Origin: Puccinellia tenuiflora
Taxonomy: Eukaryota > Streptophyta > Magnoliopsida > Poales > Poaceae
Assembly: GCA_012064385.1 (NCBI GenBank)
Contig: QRDG01001986.1
Location: forward strand, 354,584 to 418,583
DNA: 64,000 bases
Direction: 5' to 3'
A model generated the notes under the pieces. The model saw only the letters and a list, made by a program, of their open reading frames with translations, was not told the origin of the DNA and did not search any database. A program made the position numbers and the translations under genes. This document shows, piece after piece, positions 1 to 10,186 of this stretch. Each line of letters starts with the position of its first letter. Position 1 is the stretch's first letter.

Positions 1-735
1 CAATGTCTCGTGCACGCACAACAGCCACGCAGAGCCAGGCACCCGCACGCACGCTTGCCACCGTCTCGTCAATGAATGCATGCATGCAATGTCCACGCGC
101 AGCAGCCAGCCAGCCATGCGTAGCGTCGCTCGATTCAAGTGTCCTCGGTACAGACTTCGGCGGCAAGAGATGTGGCTAGATGTTGCGGCGAGAGACGTCG
201 AGAGATGTGGCTAGATGTTGCGGTGAGAGACGTCGAGAGCTGCGGCGGCGAGAGACGTGGCGAGATCTGGCGGCGGCTTAGGAGGACGTGTTATGATGGC
301 CAGTTATTTGGTGGAGTAAATAGCGGTAGGTCAAACGGAGAGGCAGAGGGGCGGTGCTGGGTTTTGACGTGACAACACGATGGGACGCGGGGGTCAAACT
401 GGACTGCACGTCACGCGTAAGACCAGCGACGGTCCAGCGGTTAACACAGAGTAACGGGGAGGAATATTATACCCAAGCACAAGGCTTCTAGCATTGCTTC
501 TGAAGTAGGGGAGAAGAGTACGTTGGCTATTGCTGAAAATTCAAATGAATTTGTTGAGGACATGAAGGAGTCAAAGAAAACATTGGCAACCACATTACAT
601 ATATATAGAGGGGCCCGACCGACATTACACATTACATATATTAAAGTAAAAAAAGAAAAATTACATGTCATATATGGCCCTAAATATAAAGGGTGCTAAA
701 CCATAACCCTACCCGTTGGCGCCCCTTCGTCTGCG
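1..735. other. No recognisable gene; low-copy or decayed DNA
   Basis: I recognise no gene here. On the plus strand about 457-621 can be read without a stop and has a plausible amino-acid mix (Ala/Ser/Glu/Lys-rich), but it has no start codon or known motif, so it may be a scrap of a decayed transposon gene. The first 130 bases are rich in CATGCATG-like and CAGC repeats. Confidence 0.5.
166..262. repeat. Short tandem repeat, 35-bp period
   Basis: Units start at 166 and 201 (AGAGATGTGGCTAGATG...), nearly identical over 35 bp, followed by a degenerate third partial copy. The unit contains the word GAGAGACGTCGAGAG. No function is visible; this looks like a local slippage or microsatellite-type expansion. 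Confidence 0.75.
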
Positions 736-758
736 GGGCCTAAACCCTAACCCTACGC
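736..758. repeat. Telomere-like CCCTAAACCCTAACCC tract
   Basis: Two adjacent plant-telomere-like units (CCTAAACCCTAACCCTA) lie just beyond the stop codon of the minus-strand ORF at 753-1188. The related words CCATAACCCTACCC lie at about 700-715. Short interstitial units of this kind are also common in plant promoters and UTRs (telo-box), so this is not evidence of a chromosome end. Confidence 0.6.
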
Positions 759-1188
759 GCCGCCGGCCGCCTTCCTCCACTCCGCCGCCCTGTCCGCCAT
801 CTCGGCGTTGGACAAGGCCCGGAGATTTTCCTCCCGGAGCCGCTTCATGGCCCTGTCCCAGTGTGTCGGGACGGGGCGCCACTCCTTCGCCGCCTTCCTC
901 TCCTCGGCGGCGAGTTCCTTCCTCTCCTGCTTCTCCAGGAAGGCTAGGCGGAATTCAAGGGCCTTCTCGGAGCGGGCCATCTTGTTGACGTCGTCGGGGG
1001 TGGGGTTGTGGACGAAGGGGCCCTCCGACTCGACGGGGGCTTTGCCTCGCCGGCGTCGCTGGCCACACCGACGCCTCGGAGCTTCCTTCTCCGGCGCCTC
1101 CCACCAGCCGCGCGGCTCTGGGTGGTTGTCCTCATCGCTGAAGGTCTCGGGGCTGGAAGGGATCGAGAGACAATGGGCTGGTCGCCAT
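753..1188 (-). pseudogene. Hypothetical protein, decayed (charged C-terminus)
   Basis: An open minus-strand frame ends at 753 and encodes a charged, Arg/Glu/Lys-rich C-terminal half (...KMARSEKALEFRLAFLE..., ...EERKAAKEWRPVP...) likely to be alpha-helical. The long frame has no ATG at its 5' end. The best ATG, at 1188 in a good context, is one frame off and runs into a stop after 18 codons, so a small indel near 1150-1170 probably broke the gene. A TTTAAATAG TATA-like word lies upstream at about 1259-1267. I do not recognise the family. Its size and composition resemble small low-complexity hypothetical proteins common in grass repeats. Coding status is uncertain. Confidence 0.4.
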
Positions 1189-1447
1189 GTTGCTAGAGAG
1201 AGGAGGCTGGAGAGGGATGAGAAGAATGGGGCGGGAGGGAGGAGGAGGCAATGAGGCACTATTTAAAGACGCGAATTAATTGGGTGGGTGGATGAATTAA
1301 GCGATGGGCGCAGCGCAACTGTGTGAAAGACATGCATTTGAAAGCGTACGTAGGATTAATTAGGCTTCGTAGTACGTGCGACGTGACCCTGCATGCGTGC
1401 ATTAACGCAGAGGTGAAAGGAAGTGCAAAGTCTCACGCAATAGCCTG

Positions 1448-1560
1448 CAGTGGCAGTGGCCCAGTGGTTGGGTGCGGTTTTGGTGTTCCAACGACCCGAG
1501 TTCGATCCCTGTTGACTAGTTGAGTTTTGCGGTTTTGGTCTTTTTTCCCCTTTTTTATCA
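1448..1560 (+). mobile_element. tRNA-derived SINE (candidate)
   Basis: A Pol III-type internal promoter is visible: A box TGGCCCAGTGG at 1457-1467 fits TRGYNNARNNG exactly, and B box GTTCGATCC at 1500-1508 lies 43 bp downstream, the spacing found in tRNAs and tRNA-derived SINEs. A T-rich 3' tail with three T-runs follows (1525-1557), like grass SINEs that end in oligo-T. No cloverleaf or CCA end is present, so it is not a tRNA gene. Clear target-site duplications were not identified by eye. Confidence 0.65.
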
Positions 1561-1730
1561 CCAAAAAAATAGAAATAAATAGCAAAAATATTCATAATAG
1601 GCCAATCACATTGCAGGAACCAGCATCTCGTGGATCGCCTCGCCAAACCTTGTAGAAGACCATTTCTGACGGTTGTAGTGTGGCTCTGGTTTGGAGATGG
1701 TCAACAGGGTTTCAAAGAGGTTTGACCATG

Positions 1731-2137
1731 ACTGAAATGAGCTAGGGTATGACCCTTGACATAGCAAAAATTGTCGGAATGAGGCCAAACTTGGCACACT
1801 GCTGTATCTTGGTTGTAGAATAGTGTTGGGTACGGGGTTTAGGGTTTTTGTTAAATAAAAAAACATATTTTCCATTTATTAAGTGTCAAAACAGGCTGTT
1901 TTTGTGAAGCAGGTACCAAAACGGCTCACTGAAATAGGAACGTCCAATGAGATGGAAAATAGTAGACCATAATATAGGTACATATAACCCTGGGTTTGGA
2001 CATGAAAACATACTTAGCTACTGCAAATTCACAATACAAGATCCTGCCGATTTCGTTGGAAGTGGGCATGATTTGAACTACGAGCACCGCATAGTTTGGT
2101 CATGATTTTTTGAAAAAATCATTTTTAGATTCACAAT
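1731..2137. repeat. 407-bp direct repeat, copy A
   Basis: This is the first of two nearly identical copies (the second is at 2405-2811, offset 674 bp). Differences are scattered substitutions and two compensating 1-bp length changes in homopolymers. It contains TTTAGGGTTTTTG and several open but unrecognisable frames. The sequence does not resemble any LTR end seen elsewhere in the window. Confidence 0.85.
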
Positions 2138-2404
2138 ATGTACTTTCTGTAGAGATATTAAAGGTTTTTCTCTGGATCAAAGTTTTGGTTAGGTTTAGGT
2201 TTGGGTTTAGGGGTCACGGTTACGGTTACGGGCTAGGGTTAGGCATAACTAATTCAAAAAAAATCAAAAAAATGGAAAATCTTCACATGACATCCTTATA
2301 TGTCACCTACAACCTAGAAAAAATTATAAACATGTGTTTTGGAAGTTTTTGTGAAAAACCCTTCTCAGAAATGAGCTTCGAGGTCCGAAGATGTATGGCT
2401 TTCG
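2138..2404. repeat. Spacer with degenerate telomere-like G-rich tract
   Basis: This 267-bp spacer separates the two direct-repeat copies. At about 2185-2245 it has a run of degenerate TTTAGGG-type units (GGTTTAGGTTTGGGTTTAGG and GGTTACGGTTACGGGC, then CTAGGGTTAGG). The run is imperfect and G-rich on the plus strand. No coding signal is seen. Confidence 0.6.
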
Positions 2405-2811
2405 ACTGAAATGAGCTAGGGTATGACCCTTGACATAGCAAAAATTGTCGGAATGAGGCCAAACTTGGCACACTGTTGTATCTTGGTTGTAGAATAGTGT
2501 TGGGTACGGGGTTCAGGGTTTTTGTTGAATAAAAAACACATTTTCCATTTATTAAGTGTCAAAACAGGCCTTTTTTTGTGAAGCAGGTACCAAAACGGCT
2601 CACCGAAAGAGGAACGTCCAATGAGATGGAAAATAGTAGACCATAATATAGGTACATATAACCCTGGGTTTGGACATGAAAACATACTTAGCTACTGCAA
2701 ATTCACAATACAAGATCCTGCCGATTTCGCTGGAAGTGGGCATGATTTGAACTACGAGCACCGCATAGTTTGGTCATGATTTTTTGAAAAAATCATTTTT
2801 AGATTCACAAT
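2405..2811. repeat. 407-bp direct repeat, copy B
   Basis: This is the second copy of the repeat at 1731-2137. Homology starts at ACTGAAATGAGC and stops abruptly at ...AGATTCACAAT. Beyond this the sequence (CTTGAACTT...) does not match the spacer that follows copy A, so this is a segmental duplication or two-unit remnant rather than a long satellite array. Confidence 0.85.
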
Positions 2812-2821
2812 CTTGAACTTC

Positions 2822-3285
2822 TCAAGTAGCTTTCCATGGAGTGCTGTTGGACCAAGTGTTGTTTTTTCTCTCAACCAATCCATTACTGCATCTGCAGGTG
2901 GACAAGTGTGCTGCTATGGGTTCTGGCAGCAGAAGCGGCAGCAGACACGTTCTGGCTTTCAGACAGATGAGGTCTGAACACCCTTCCCCTTGTCCCGTTC
3001 TCTGCGTGGCTGAAGCACATTGATATGGATTAAAAAACAATCCAAGATGCTCATCGCAAGTTAGTGGGAGAAATTTTTGCTCGGTGCTGCTGAAATAGTA
3101 CAGATGAACAGCATCCGCATCGCTCCATGGATATTGACTACGGAGTGCATCGCGCAAATCTTCGAACGAAATGCTTGTTTCCACCACCTTCGGATAGTAA
3201 AATCCAACAAGGTTTTGTGGTTGATTAGCACGTACCACACTAGTTTCCATCCTAACCGCCAGCCGGAAAGCAAGCGCAGGATCAA
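2822..3285 (-). pseudogene. Mutator-like transposase N-terminal fragment (possible)
   Basis: The minus strand reads through about 70 residues with a domain-like pattern (FEDLRDALRSQYPW, DAVHLYYF, FLPLTCDEHLGLFF) before dissolving into unrelated sequence. An aromatic and acidic pattern of a beta strand, an amphipathic helix and a 'DEHLGLLF' turn resembles the PB1-like N-terminal region of grass MuDR/MULE proteins. That is inference from memory of the family, without a search. The frame start near 3250 and the second overlapping frame (3061-3285) suggest it is a broken fragment. No terminal inverted repeats or DDE transposase core were seen nearby. Confidence 0.35.
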
Positions 3286-3740
3286 TCCTATCGATTGAAA
3301 TAAAGGGTGCGGTTAGTCCAGGAACAAATCAGTAAAATTGGAACGATTAACGCTACTAACGGTCAAATACGCGCTAATTTACGAGTTTCTCATCAATTCG
3401 AGGGGAAACGATGCTTTCCCAGGTGTAATCCATGAATTATCCGCTGCTGATTCGACCCAATCCTCTCCACGGTCGATGGGCCGGAGGGCGTCCTCCCCCG
3501 CCATCGCTTAGTATTCCCAGATGGGGAGGTGTGGTAGATGTGGCGGAGGCTTGGTTTTGCCGATGAAAGGAATAGGGTTAGAGGGTGGAGGACACAACGG
3601 CGGCGGAGGCAGCACGACGGCGGCGCGGCGGCGGCGGAGGGGATCGATCTGTTTCAGGTTACCGTGAGGTTCAGACAAACTGCTCCGACGTGTCACCTTG
3701 CGGCGGCCCCACTCATCAGGTACGCAACGGTCTAGAGCGC
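3286..3740. other. Intergenic, no gene recognised
   Basis: Mixed AT-rich then GC-rich DNA. A Gly/Arg/Pro-rich reading of both strands at 3500-3740 is a composition effect of GGCGGC repeats and I do not call it a gene. Confidence 0.5.
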
Positions 3741-3824
3741 CACCGTCGTACACAGTCCGACCGGCCCCACTCGTCAGAGTTCCACCGTCGTACACAGTCT
3801 GACTGGCCCCACTCGTCAGAGTTA
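3741..3824. repeat. 42-bp tandem duplication
   Basis: Two adjacent 42-bp units (CACCGTCGTACACAGTC...CACTCGTCAGAGTT) start at 3741 and 3783 and differ at a few positions. A third, partial and more degenerate copy lies just upstream around 3695-3722 (GGCCCCACTCATCAGG). Confidence 0.8.
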
Positions 3825-3975
3825 ACGGTCAATGCCTTGACCAACGGCAAACGTCCAGTTTGTCCATTTGTGAGAGTTTCATCTAACGAAGAGGGGAAAA
3901 GTGAGCAAAAGTTAAGAACGTGGGCATGGCTGAGTAGTACTAAGGAAGTAGGGGCACAGAAATAGAAAACCCTTA

Positions 3976-5440
3976 AAACACAGCCCAAGCCTTGGAGTGA
4001 TGCATCACAATAGACGACAAAGTCTTTGTCGGTGTCAGGAAGGACAAGCACCGGAGTGGTGGTGAGCTTGACCTTGAGGGTTTGGAAGCTCTCTTCAGCT
4101 TTGTCTGACCACACAAACTGTTTGTTTTTCTTGAGGAGGTCAGTCAGTGCCTTGGCTATCTTGGAAAAACCCTCAATGAATCGGCGGTAATAACCCGCCA
4201 ACCCGAGGAAGATTCGGATGTCTTTGACGGACTTGGGAGTAGGCCAATCCAGGATTTCCTGAATCTTGTCAGGTATCACCGCTACTCCAGCAGCTGACAC
4301 CACATGACCGAGAAAAATGAGCTCCTTCAGCCAAAACTCACACTTGGAGAACTTGGCATAGAGGCGGTGATCTCGAAGCTTGGTCAGAACTAGCCGAAGA
4401 TGCTCAGCATGTTCTTCTTCGGTTTTGGAATAGACAAGGATGTCATCGATGTAAATTATGACAAACTTATCGAGGTACTCATGGAAGATGGAGTTCATAA
4501 GCCTCATGAATGTAGCCGGAGCATTTGTGAGGCCAAAAGACATGACGGTATACTCATATAGGCCATAACGAGTAGTGAAAGCCGTCTTCGGAATATCCTT
4601 CTTTCTGATTTTGATCTGATGGTAGCCTGACCTCAGATCCATCTTGGAGAATACCGTTGCACCAGCCAGTTGATCGAATAGGTCAGTTATTCGTGGGATA
4701 GGATATTTGTTCTTGATGGTCACCGCATTCAAAGGGCGGTAATCAACAACCAGCCGAGGAATGTTTGTATCCCTCTTTTTGACAAAGATGACCGGGCAGC
4801 CCCAAGGTGAGCTACTCAGCCGGATGAATTCCTTTTCCATTAGCTCGTCGAGTTGCTTCTTCAATTCAGCTAGCTCTTCCGCTGGCATGCGGTAGGGCCT
4901 TTTGGAAATTGGGGCGGTTCCCGGAACCAATTCAATGACAAATTCCACGCTTCGATCAGGTGGCATGCCAGGCAATTCCTCCGGGAAGACATCGGGAAAG
5001 TCACATACCACTGCAACCTCATGCATTTCAGGCGGTGTGGTTCCTTCCAGGAAACATAGGCTGATCTCCGGTGAGAGAGGAGTGGCAGCGGATGGAGTTG
5101 CGGACGAAGGTGACCAATAACTCACCAGCCCGACAGTTAGGTGGATCATGGTAACAGACTTGGCAGCACAGTCCAGGTTGGCCTGATATTTGACTAGCCA
5201 ATCCATACCCAGAATCACATCTAGCCCATCTGACTTCAGTGCTATCAGCTGGAACGGGAAGGACCAATAGCCTATGGTAATCTGGACTTCCGGAGCGACC
5301 CATTTAGTGTGCCAACTAGAGCCTGGTGTTTTGACCACTAGAGGGGAGTCCATGTTCACAAATGGTATTTGATGGTTGTGTGCAAAAGCTATGGATATAA
5401 TGAATGCGATGCTCCAGAATCAAACAAGACTGAAGCTGGG
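3976..5440 (-). pseudogene. Partial pol: protease, RT, start of RNase H
   Basis: Reverse transcriptase of Ty3/gypsy type. A protease motif (FDSGASHS) is read at about 5400-5425, but a 1-bp shift near 5405 separates it from the frame that continues from 5359. That frame then holds the RT with PDVFPEELPGMPP, PRLVVDYRPLN, the catalytic YIDDILVYSK (about 4436-4465) and FLGLAGYYRRFI. RNase H begins with VVYCDASLQGLGCVL and stops at the truncation near 3976; anything the frame adds beyond is unrelated flank. Integrase is absent. The domain order and GLYEYTVMSFGLTNAP motif match chromovirus-like gypsy elements. It cannot encode a full polyprotein because of the frameshift and the missing 3' half. 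Confidence 0.9.
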
Positions 5441-5451
5441 TAATCATTGAT

Positions 5452-6537
5452 TCAAAGCGTACCCATGAGAACTCCAGAGTCCTCCTCAACTCCTTCAGCC
5501 GATAAGTGGTTCAGGCAGCCACGGCTGACGATCATGGCCTTGGCGGCTAGTGTAGAGGGAGCCGGTGCAGGTGCTGCGGTAGCCGGTGCCTTCTGGGGAC
5601 ACTCTCTGGAGTAGTGCCCCAGCTGGCCACAGCTGAAGCAGGTGTGCCTCGGTGGTGGTGGAGGCAGCTGAGGGCGGAAGCCACTTCCAGCCACACCGAA
5701 GGTCGAGGTAGCTGGGCGAGGCGGAGGTGGCCTAAACCCTGAAGGCCTTGGCGCGAATGGTGCACGAGGCACAGCGCTGAAGGGCACAAAGACCCTGCGC
5801 TTCTTGCCCTCAGAGGAGGAGCTCTGGTTGTCAGTGGGAGCTGGCCTCTTGGAAGCCTCCAGCTCCTTCCTACCCTGCTCCATAGTGAGAGCCTGGTTGT
5901 AGAGCTCCTGGTAGGACTGGAACTTGAAGGGCAAGAGCTCGTATCGGAGTCGAGGTGTGAGCCCTTTGCGGAAGAGGTACTTCTTGTCCTCATTATTTGT
6001 CACGTCCCGAGGGGCGTAACGCGAGAGGTGGTTGAACTCACGCCCATAGGATTGGACGTCCATGCGTCCCTGGGTTAGGTCCAGGAACTCCCTCCTCTTG
6101 AGGTCCATGACGGGCTTGGGGATGTACACCGCACGGAAGGCGGTGCGGAACTCTGCCCAGGTGAAGACATGGCCAGCTTTGAACATCGACACATGGCTCT
6201 CCCACCAGGAGCCGGTGGCTCCATTCAGCAGGTAGGTGGTGAAGTTGACTTGTTCTGCCACCGGAACGTGCAAGGCCGCGAACTTGCACTCGAGGGCTCT
6301 CAGCCAATCATCCGCATCAAGCGGCTCTTTAGCTTCAGAGAATGTGGGAGGTTGGGACCGCAAGAACTCGGTGAGAGTGTTGCGGTCTTTGTTCCTCCTA
6401 GCCCCTTGTTGAACCAACTTCTCGAGCAGACGCTCATTTCGAAGCCGGTTCTCCTCGATGGCCATCAGGACCTCTGCCAATGAGGGTGGCGGCGGTGGAT
6501 CAGGATCGCCTGGGTTCCCACGGCGGGTAGGAGCCAT
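5452..6537 (-). CDS. Retrotransposon Gag polyprotein, zinc knuckle
   Basis: Gag packages retrotransposon RNA in cytoplasmic virus-like particles. The frame is open for about 361 residues from the ATG at 6537 (MAPTRRGNPGDPDPPP), which I prefer to the upstream in-frame ATG because grass gypsy Gags usually begin M(A/P)P-R. A Pro-rich N-terminus is followed by a retrotransposon-gag domain (LNGATGSWWES, FRTAFRAVYIPKPVMDLKRR, YGREFNHLSRYAP) and a Pro-rich linker. Near residue 300 is one CCHC zinc knuckle, CFSCGQLGHYSRECP. The frame ends about 15 residues after AEGVEEDSG, just before the protease motif, which sits in a different frame. It is the only intact ORF of this truncated element; with no complete promoter it is probably inactive. 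Confidence 0.85.
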   Translation of the reverse strand: MAPTRRGNPGDPDPPPPPSLAEVLMAIEENRLRNERLLEKLVQQGARRNKDRNTLTEFLRSQPPTFSEAKEPLDADDWLRALECKFAALHVPVAEQVNFTTYLLNGATGSWWESHVSMFKAGHVFTWAEFRTAFRAVYIPKPVMDLKRREFLDLTQGRMDVQSYGREFNHLSRYAPRDVTNNEDKKYLFRKGLTPRLRYELLPFKFQSYQELYNQALTMEQGRKELEASKRPAPTDNQSSSSEGKKRRVFVPFSAVPRAPFAPRPSGFRPPPPRPATSTFGVAGSGFRPQLPPPPPRHTCFSCGQLGHYSRECPQKAPATAAPAPAPSTLAAKAMIVSRGCLNHLSAEGVEEDSGVLMGTL

Positions 6538-6922
6538 TCTGAAGATTTGGAACAAGGACATGGTTAGTAACCAACTCCGAACAGTTAGGATAGATCATTA
6601 GAGTCCTTATTGATTTAGAGATTTAAGATAGCACAAGCACAAAACAGATTTAGTCAACCACGGGTGACATCACGTCATCGCGGCGATAGCAAACGGGAAA
6701 TAACTGACTCGAGACAGACACAGGACGGTAGAACCCAACCCCAAGAACCAAAACTTCGACACCAAGGTTAAAACAAATAGAGATAAGAGATCAGAGTAGA
6801 GCGAGTTGGATGAGGAGTAAAAAGAATCCTAAGAAGGTTTTCACAACTCATTTTTAGGTTATAAATAATTTTCAACTAGACTCGACATCGACCAACAGAA
6901 AGGGTTTCCTACAGGCAGTCCT

Positions 6923-6934
6923 GCTCTGATACCA
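6923..6934 (-). other. Primer binding site, tRNA-iMet type
   Basis: The minus strand reads TGGTATCAGAGC, the standard plant complement to the 3' end of initiator tRNA-Met, three bases inside the LTR end (...GGGGCGCTACA). It fixes the element's orientation and the LTR boundary at 6938. Confidence 0.9.
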
Positions 6935-6937
6935 ACT

Positions 6938-9900
6938 TGTAGCGCCCCGACCCCAGAACTATACAATGAAGCTTTGTGCAACCGGTCATGCTACACAATC
7001 GAAGGTTACTGGGTTTACCAATCCCAGGCCAAAACCTTTGGCAGGCGTGCTCGGAATGGATCATCGGCACGCAACACTTCGATCATGCCATAAGCTCATA
7101 CATAGCTATCATGTATAGTAGAGAGATCAAGACTTGTGGAACAACTGGCACATCACAGACTCTACGACACAAAGATTCATATAGCAACTCATATATGAGA
7201 AAGATACAAATATTACACACAAAAGGGGTCACCGACCCATCAGTACATCATGCAGAAGCGAAGTAGTGTTGTCTAGTACAACAAGATCCAAATATAGGGC
7301 CTAAGAGGCCTACACATAAACAACCCCAGCCAGCTTGTTCCACGGTCCCAAGCTGCCACCTGGGAACCCCGAACTACTCGTCGACGTCCACGAAGAACCC
7401 ACCTGTGTGCTCGGTGTCGTCCTCCTCTGAAACAAATTAATAAAGGCAGCAAAGAGAGACTGAGTACGATGTACTCGCAAGTTTAGTAGGGCGATATAGG
7501 CCCAATGATGACGGAGGCTCTAAAGCGGTATAGTAGCTATTTTGCATAAAGCTAGTTTTCAATTAAAGAGATGAAAATGACCCATGGCATCGACTACTCA
7601 GAGTATTTTTCATAAAGGGGATAAGAGAGTAAACTTTCCTCTTTGGTTCTCATCGAACCATTTGTAACCAGAAACAACTCATCTCCACCAAAGGCACTCC
7701 CTCGAATCACCCTCAAGGAAATTAACCTTTTATCATACGTTGTAATTGCAACCTCTAGCTGCCAAGTTTAATTAATTAGGTTATACTTTTCTATGAGCTA
7801 ATCCGCCTTTCCCAAGAGTTTGTCCATAACCGTGGACACGGCTTTTCGAAAAGATTAAACCCTGCAGGGGTGTACTAATTTACCCATTGGTACCGTCCGG
7901 CTCACCTAATTGGCCCTCTTCCGGGGAAGGTCGGCGAGTGGGCGCGGTTAAACCTTTACCTCGCATGAGACTATCCAAGAGTCATCTGTGGCGACAAGAT
8001 AAGTTTACCCCGCCTATTTCAGCCCCTGCCCCCATCGCCACGTCCTAAACACCATCATCCTCATCGTTTCTCTTTTCCACTCACACACCCACACGCAAAT
8101 GGAAATAGCGAACTAGAGGACCCTTGGATACGCCCGCACAAGTTATTTGGTTAGTAAGGAGCCCATACCCCCACCAATGGCAGCACGCTCGGTTCTTGGT
8201 TCAAGCTAAAAGCACTCTCAGCCTAGGCGGCAAGAATGAGGCAAAACACCATCCCCGATGGCAACTCATCCAAGCCTTTTAGCAATTTAATTAAGTAGCA
8301 ACGATAAGCACCATGTCCGAAACATTCCATCAACATCAATAATTATGGAATTAAATCAACGGACATATAGCATTTGACTAAGCATGGCTAAGCATAGCTA
8401 AGCATATAGTTACAACAATTATATCTTTGTCACCGGCCAACACATCAAGCCTATGGTTCATAGGAGGGGGAGCATGTGATGGTTCAGGGAAAAACATGCA
8501 TTCATAGGATACTCTAGTATTGACCAAAACTGGTATAGAATCGAATGCAATATTATGGTGGATAAAATAAGTTTTCAAAACAGTAGGATGCTAGATGCCA
8601 AGAAGGTTAGGTTATCTCTTGCCTTGCTGCCGGGGCGTGTAGTACTGCTCGTCGGGGTAGGTAGGGTTAACCTCCACTCCGGAACCTATCGATACCCAAG
8701 CAAATATAGAAGAACAAATAAATAACACGAAGACAAGGTGCAATGCACAAACATGATGGTATGTGAGGTTCATGCAATGATATACCCATATTATGTAACT
8801 AACAATATTAAATGGAGTGTCAAATAATTAGTGCAATTATTTGGAAGCACCCCATATTTAACTTAGGGACCAATATTGTTTATACTTTTAAATAAATTAC
8901 TTAAATGGTTTAAATATGCATTAACATGACATGATTAGATAGGTTTTGTTCTTCTGATCATTTTGGTACCTTCTTGGTAATTTTCTGAGCTTCGATGAAT
9001 AAATAGTGAATTAAATAATTATTTGAATTTAATTCTTTTAGACAATTTAAGAAAACATCAAAGGAAAATTCGTGATTATGATGTGATATTAGCATGTTTA
9101 GATAGCATTTGAATTGCTGATCAGTTGGATATAACATTTGCAAGATTTGACTTAGTATTTAGCAAGTTATGAAAATCTCGAGTTAGTAGTGAAACTAGCC
9201 GGCACTTCCGGTAGAGGTCCCGGTAGTACCAGTTTGCCGGTACTTCCGACTGTAGTTCCGGTTCTAAACCCAAAACATCCAGTACCGAAAATTCCTAGCC
9301 GGAACTTCCAGTGAAGTGCCCGGTAGTACCGGTTTAGCGGTACTTCCGGATCTACTACCGGTGCTACTTCCGGTTATGATTTGAAACTAACAGAACCGAA
9401 TTTTTCTAACCGGTACTGCCACCGGTAGTACGACCGGTACTTCCGCTCAAAAGTTTGAGCACGGCCGCGACGACGGCGAGCATGCGCACGTCACCAGGGT
9501 GAGTGCGAGGGCGCGCTAGTAAGTGCAAGTGACGCGCGGGCAGCAAGGACCTAAAGGGGCGGTGCCGCTACTCCTAGGCCGTCGGAACGACGGAGGGGAC
9601 GACGACCAGAGGCGGCCAGCGGCGGCACTCGGAGAGAGAGAGGGACCCAGGGGGAAGGGAAGAGGAAGAAGAGGTCGAGGAGGACAGGGAGCTCACCCTG
9701 AGCTTGTTCAGCAGGCCGGAGAGGGCGAGGAGCTCGGACGGCGAGGCGCGGGAAGTCGAGGACAACGGGGAGGTGCTCGGCGGAGCTTTACCGGCCGTGG
9801 GGAAGAAAAGAACGGCGAGCTTGACTCGTGGTGCCCCGGCTTGATTCAACCGGCGGGGACGGAGAGGAGGACACGACGGAGCGCTTCTGCCGCTTCGATG

Positions 9901-10186
9901 CGGACGGGGAGGCTCCTCGCGGCGGCGATTCATCAGCGGGCGGCGGCGGGAGGTGCCGGTCGGGGGAGCTAGGGTTAGGGTTCAGCTCGATCCGAGAAAC
10001 GGGGAGGAATGGAGAGAGGAGAGAGAGGGGGAGCAGGTGAGGGACGTGGGATGGCCACTTAACCCTAGGGGGCCACGGCAGCATGCGGGAGCGGGCGGCA
10101 ATGGCGACAGTGCATGCCACTGTCGCCACAGGGACGACGGGCCGTCGGTACTTCCGGTCATTTGACCGGTAGTACCGGTGTCGAGG
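6938..10186 (-). repeat. 5' LTR (U3-truncated) of the 3976-10186 element
   Basis: On the plus strand it begins TGTAGCGCCCCGACC. It matches the solo LTR at 28087-42737 over most of its length in inverted orientation, for example the stretch AAGGTTAGGTTATCT / AGATAACCTAACCTT near 8605 and 41085. Open frames at 9523-10261 are composition artefacts in GC-rich LTR. The U3 terminus is missing where the next element begins at 10187. Confidence 0.85.
9190..9445. repeat. Cluster of CCGGTA(C/G)T(A/T)CCGG near-palindromes
   Basis: Within the LTR at least ten copies of short, overlapping near-palindromic words (CCGGTAGTACCGG, GGTACTTCCGG and variants) occur in about 250 bp. A second, shorter group lies at 10143-10180. 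All are built from an ACCGG core read on both strands. Role unknown. Confidence 0.75.

Larger units (their letters stand above)
3976..10186 (-). mobile_element. Truncated Ty3/gypsy LTR retrotransposon
   Basis: Minus-strand element read right to left: LTR 10186-6938, PBS 6934-6923, gag 6537-5452, protease and RT to partial RNase H ending at about 3976. Integrase, PPT and 3' LTR are missing. The coding sequence is cut cleanly inside RNase H, where unrelated DNA starts. The LTR also lacks about 0.5 kb of its U3 end compared with the related solo LTR at 28087-42737. Both ends are therefore truncated, and no target-site duplication can be seen. Confidence 0.9.

Noticed and set aside
1457..1508. 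tRNA gene
   Set aside because: A and B boxes are present, but no cloverleaf stems or anticodon arm can be drawn; a SINE is the better explanation.
2185..2245. Real telomere or chromosome end
   Set aside because: Units are few and degenerate and ordinary sequence continues on both sides.
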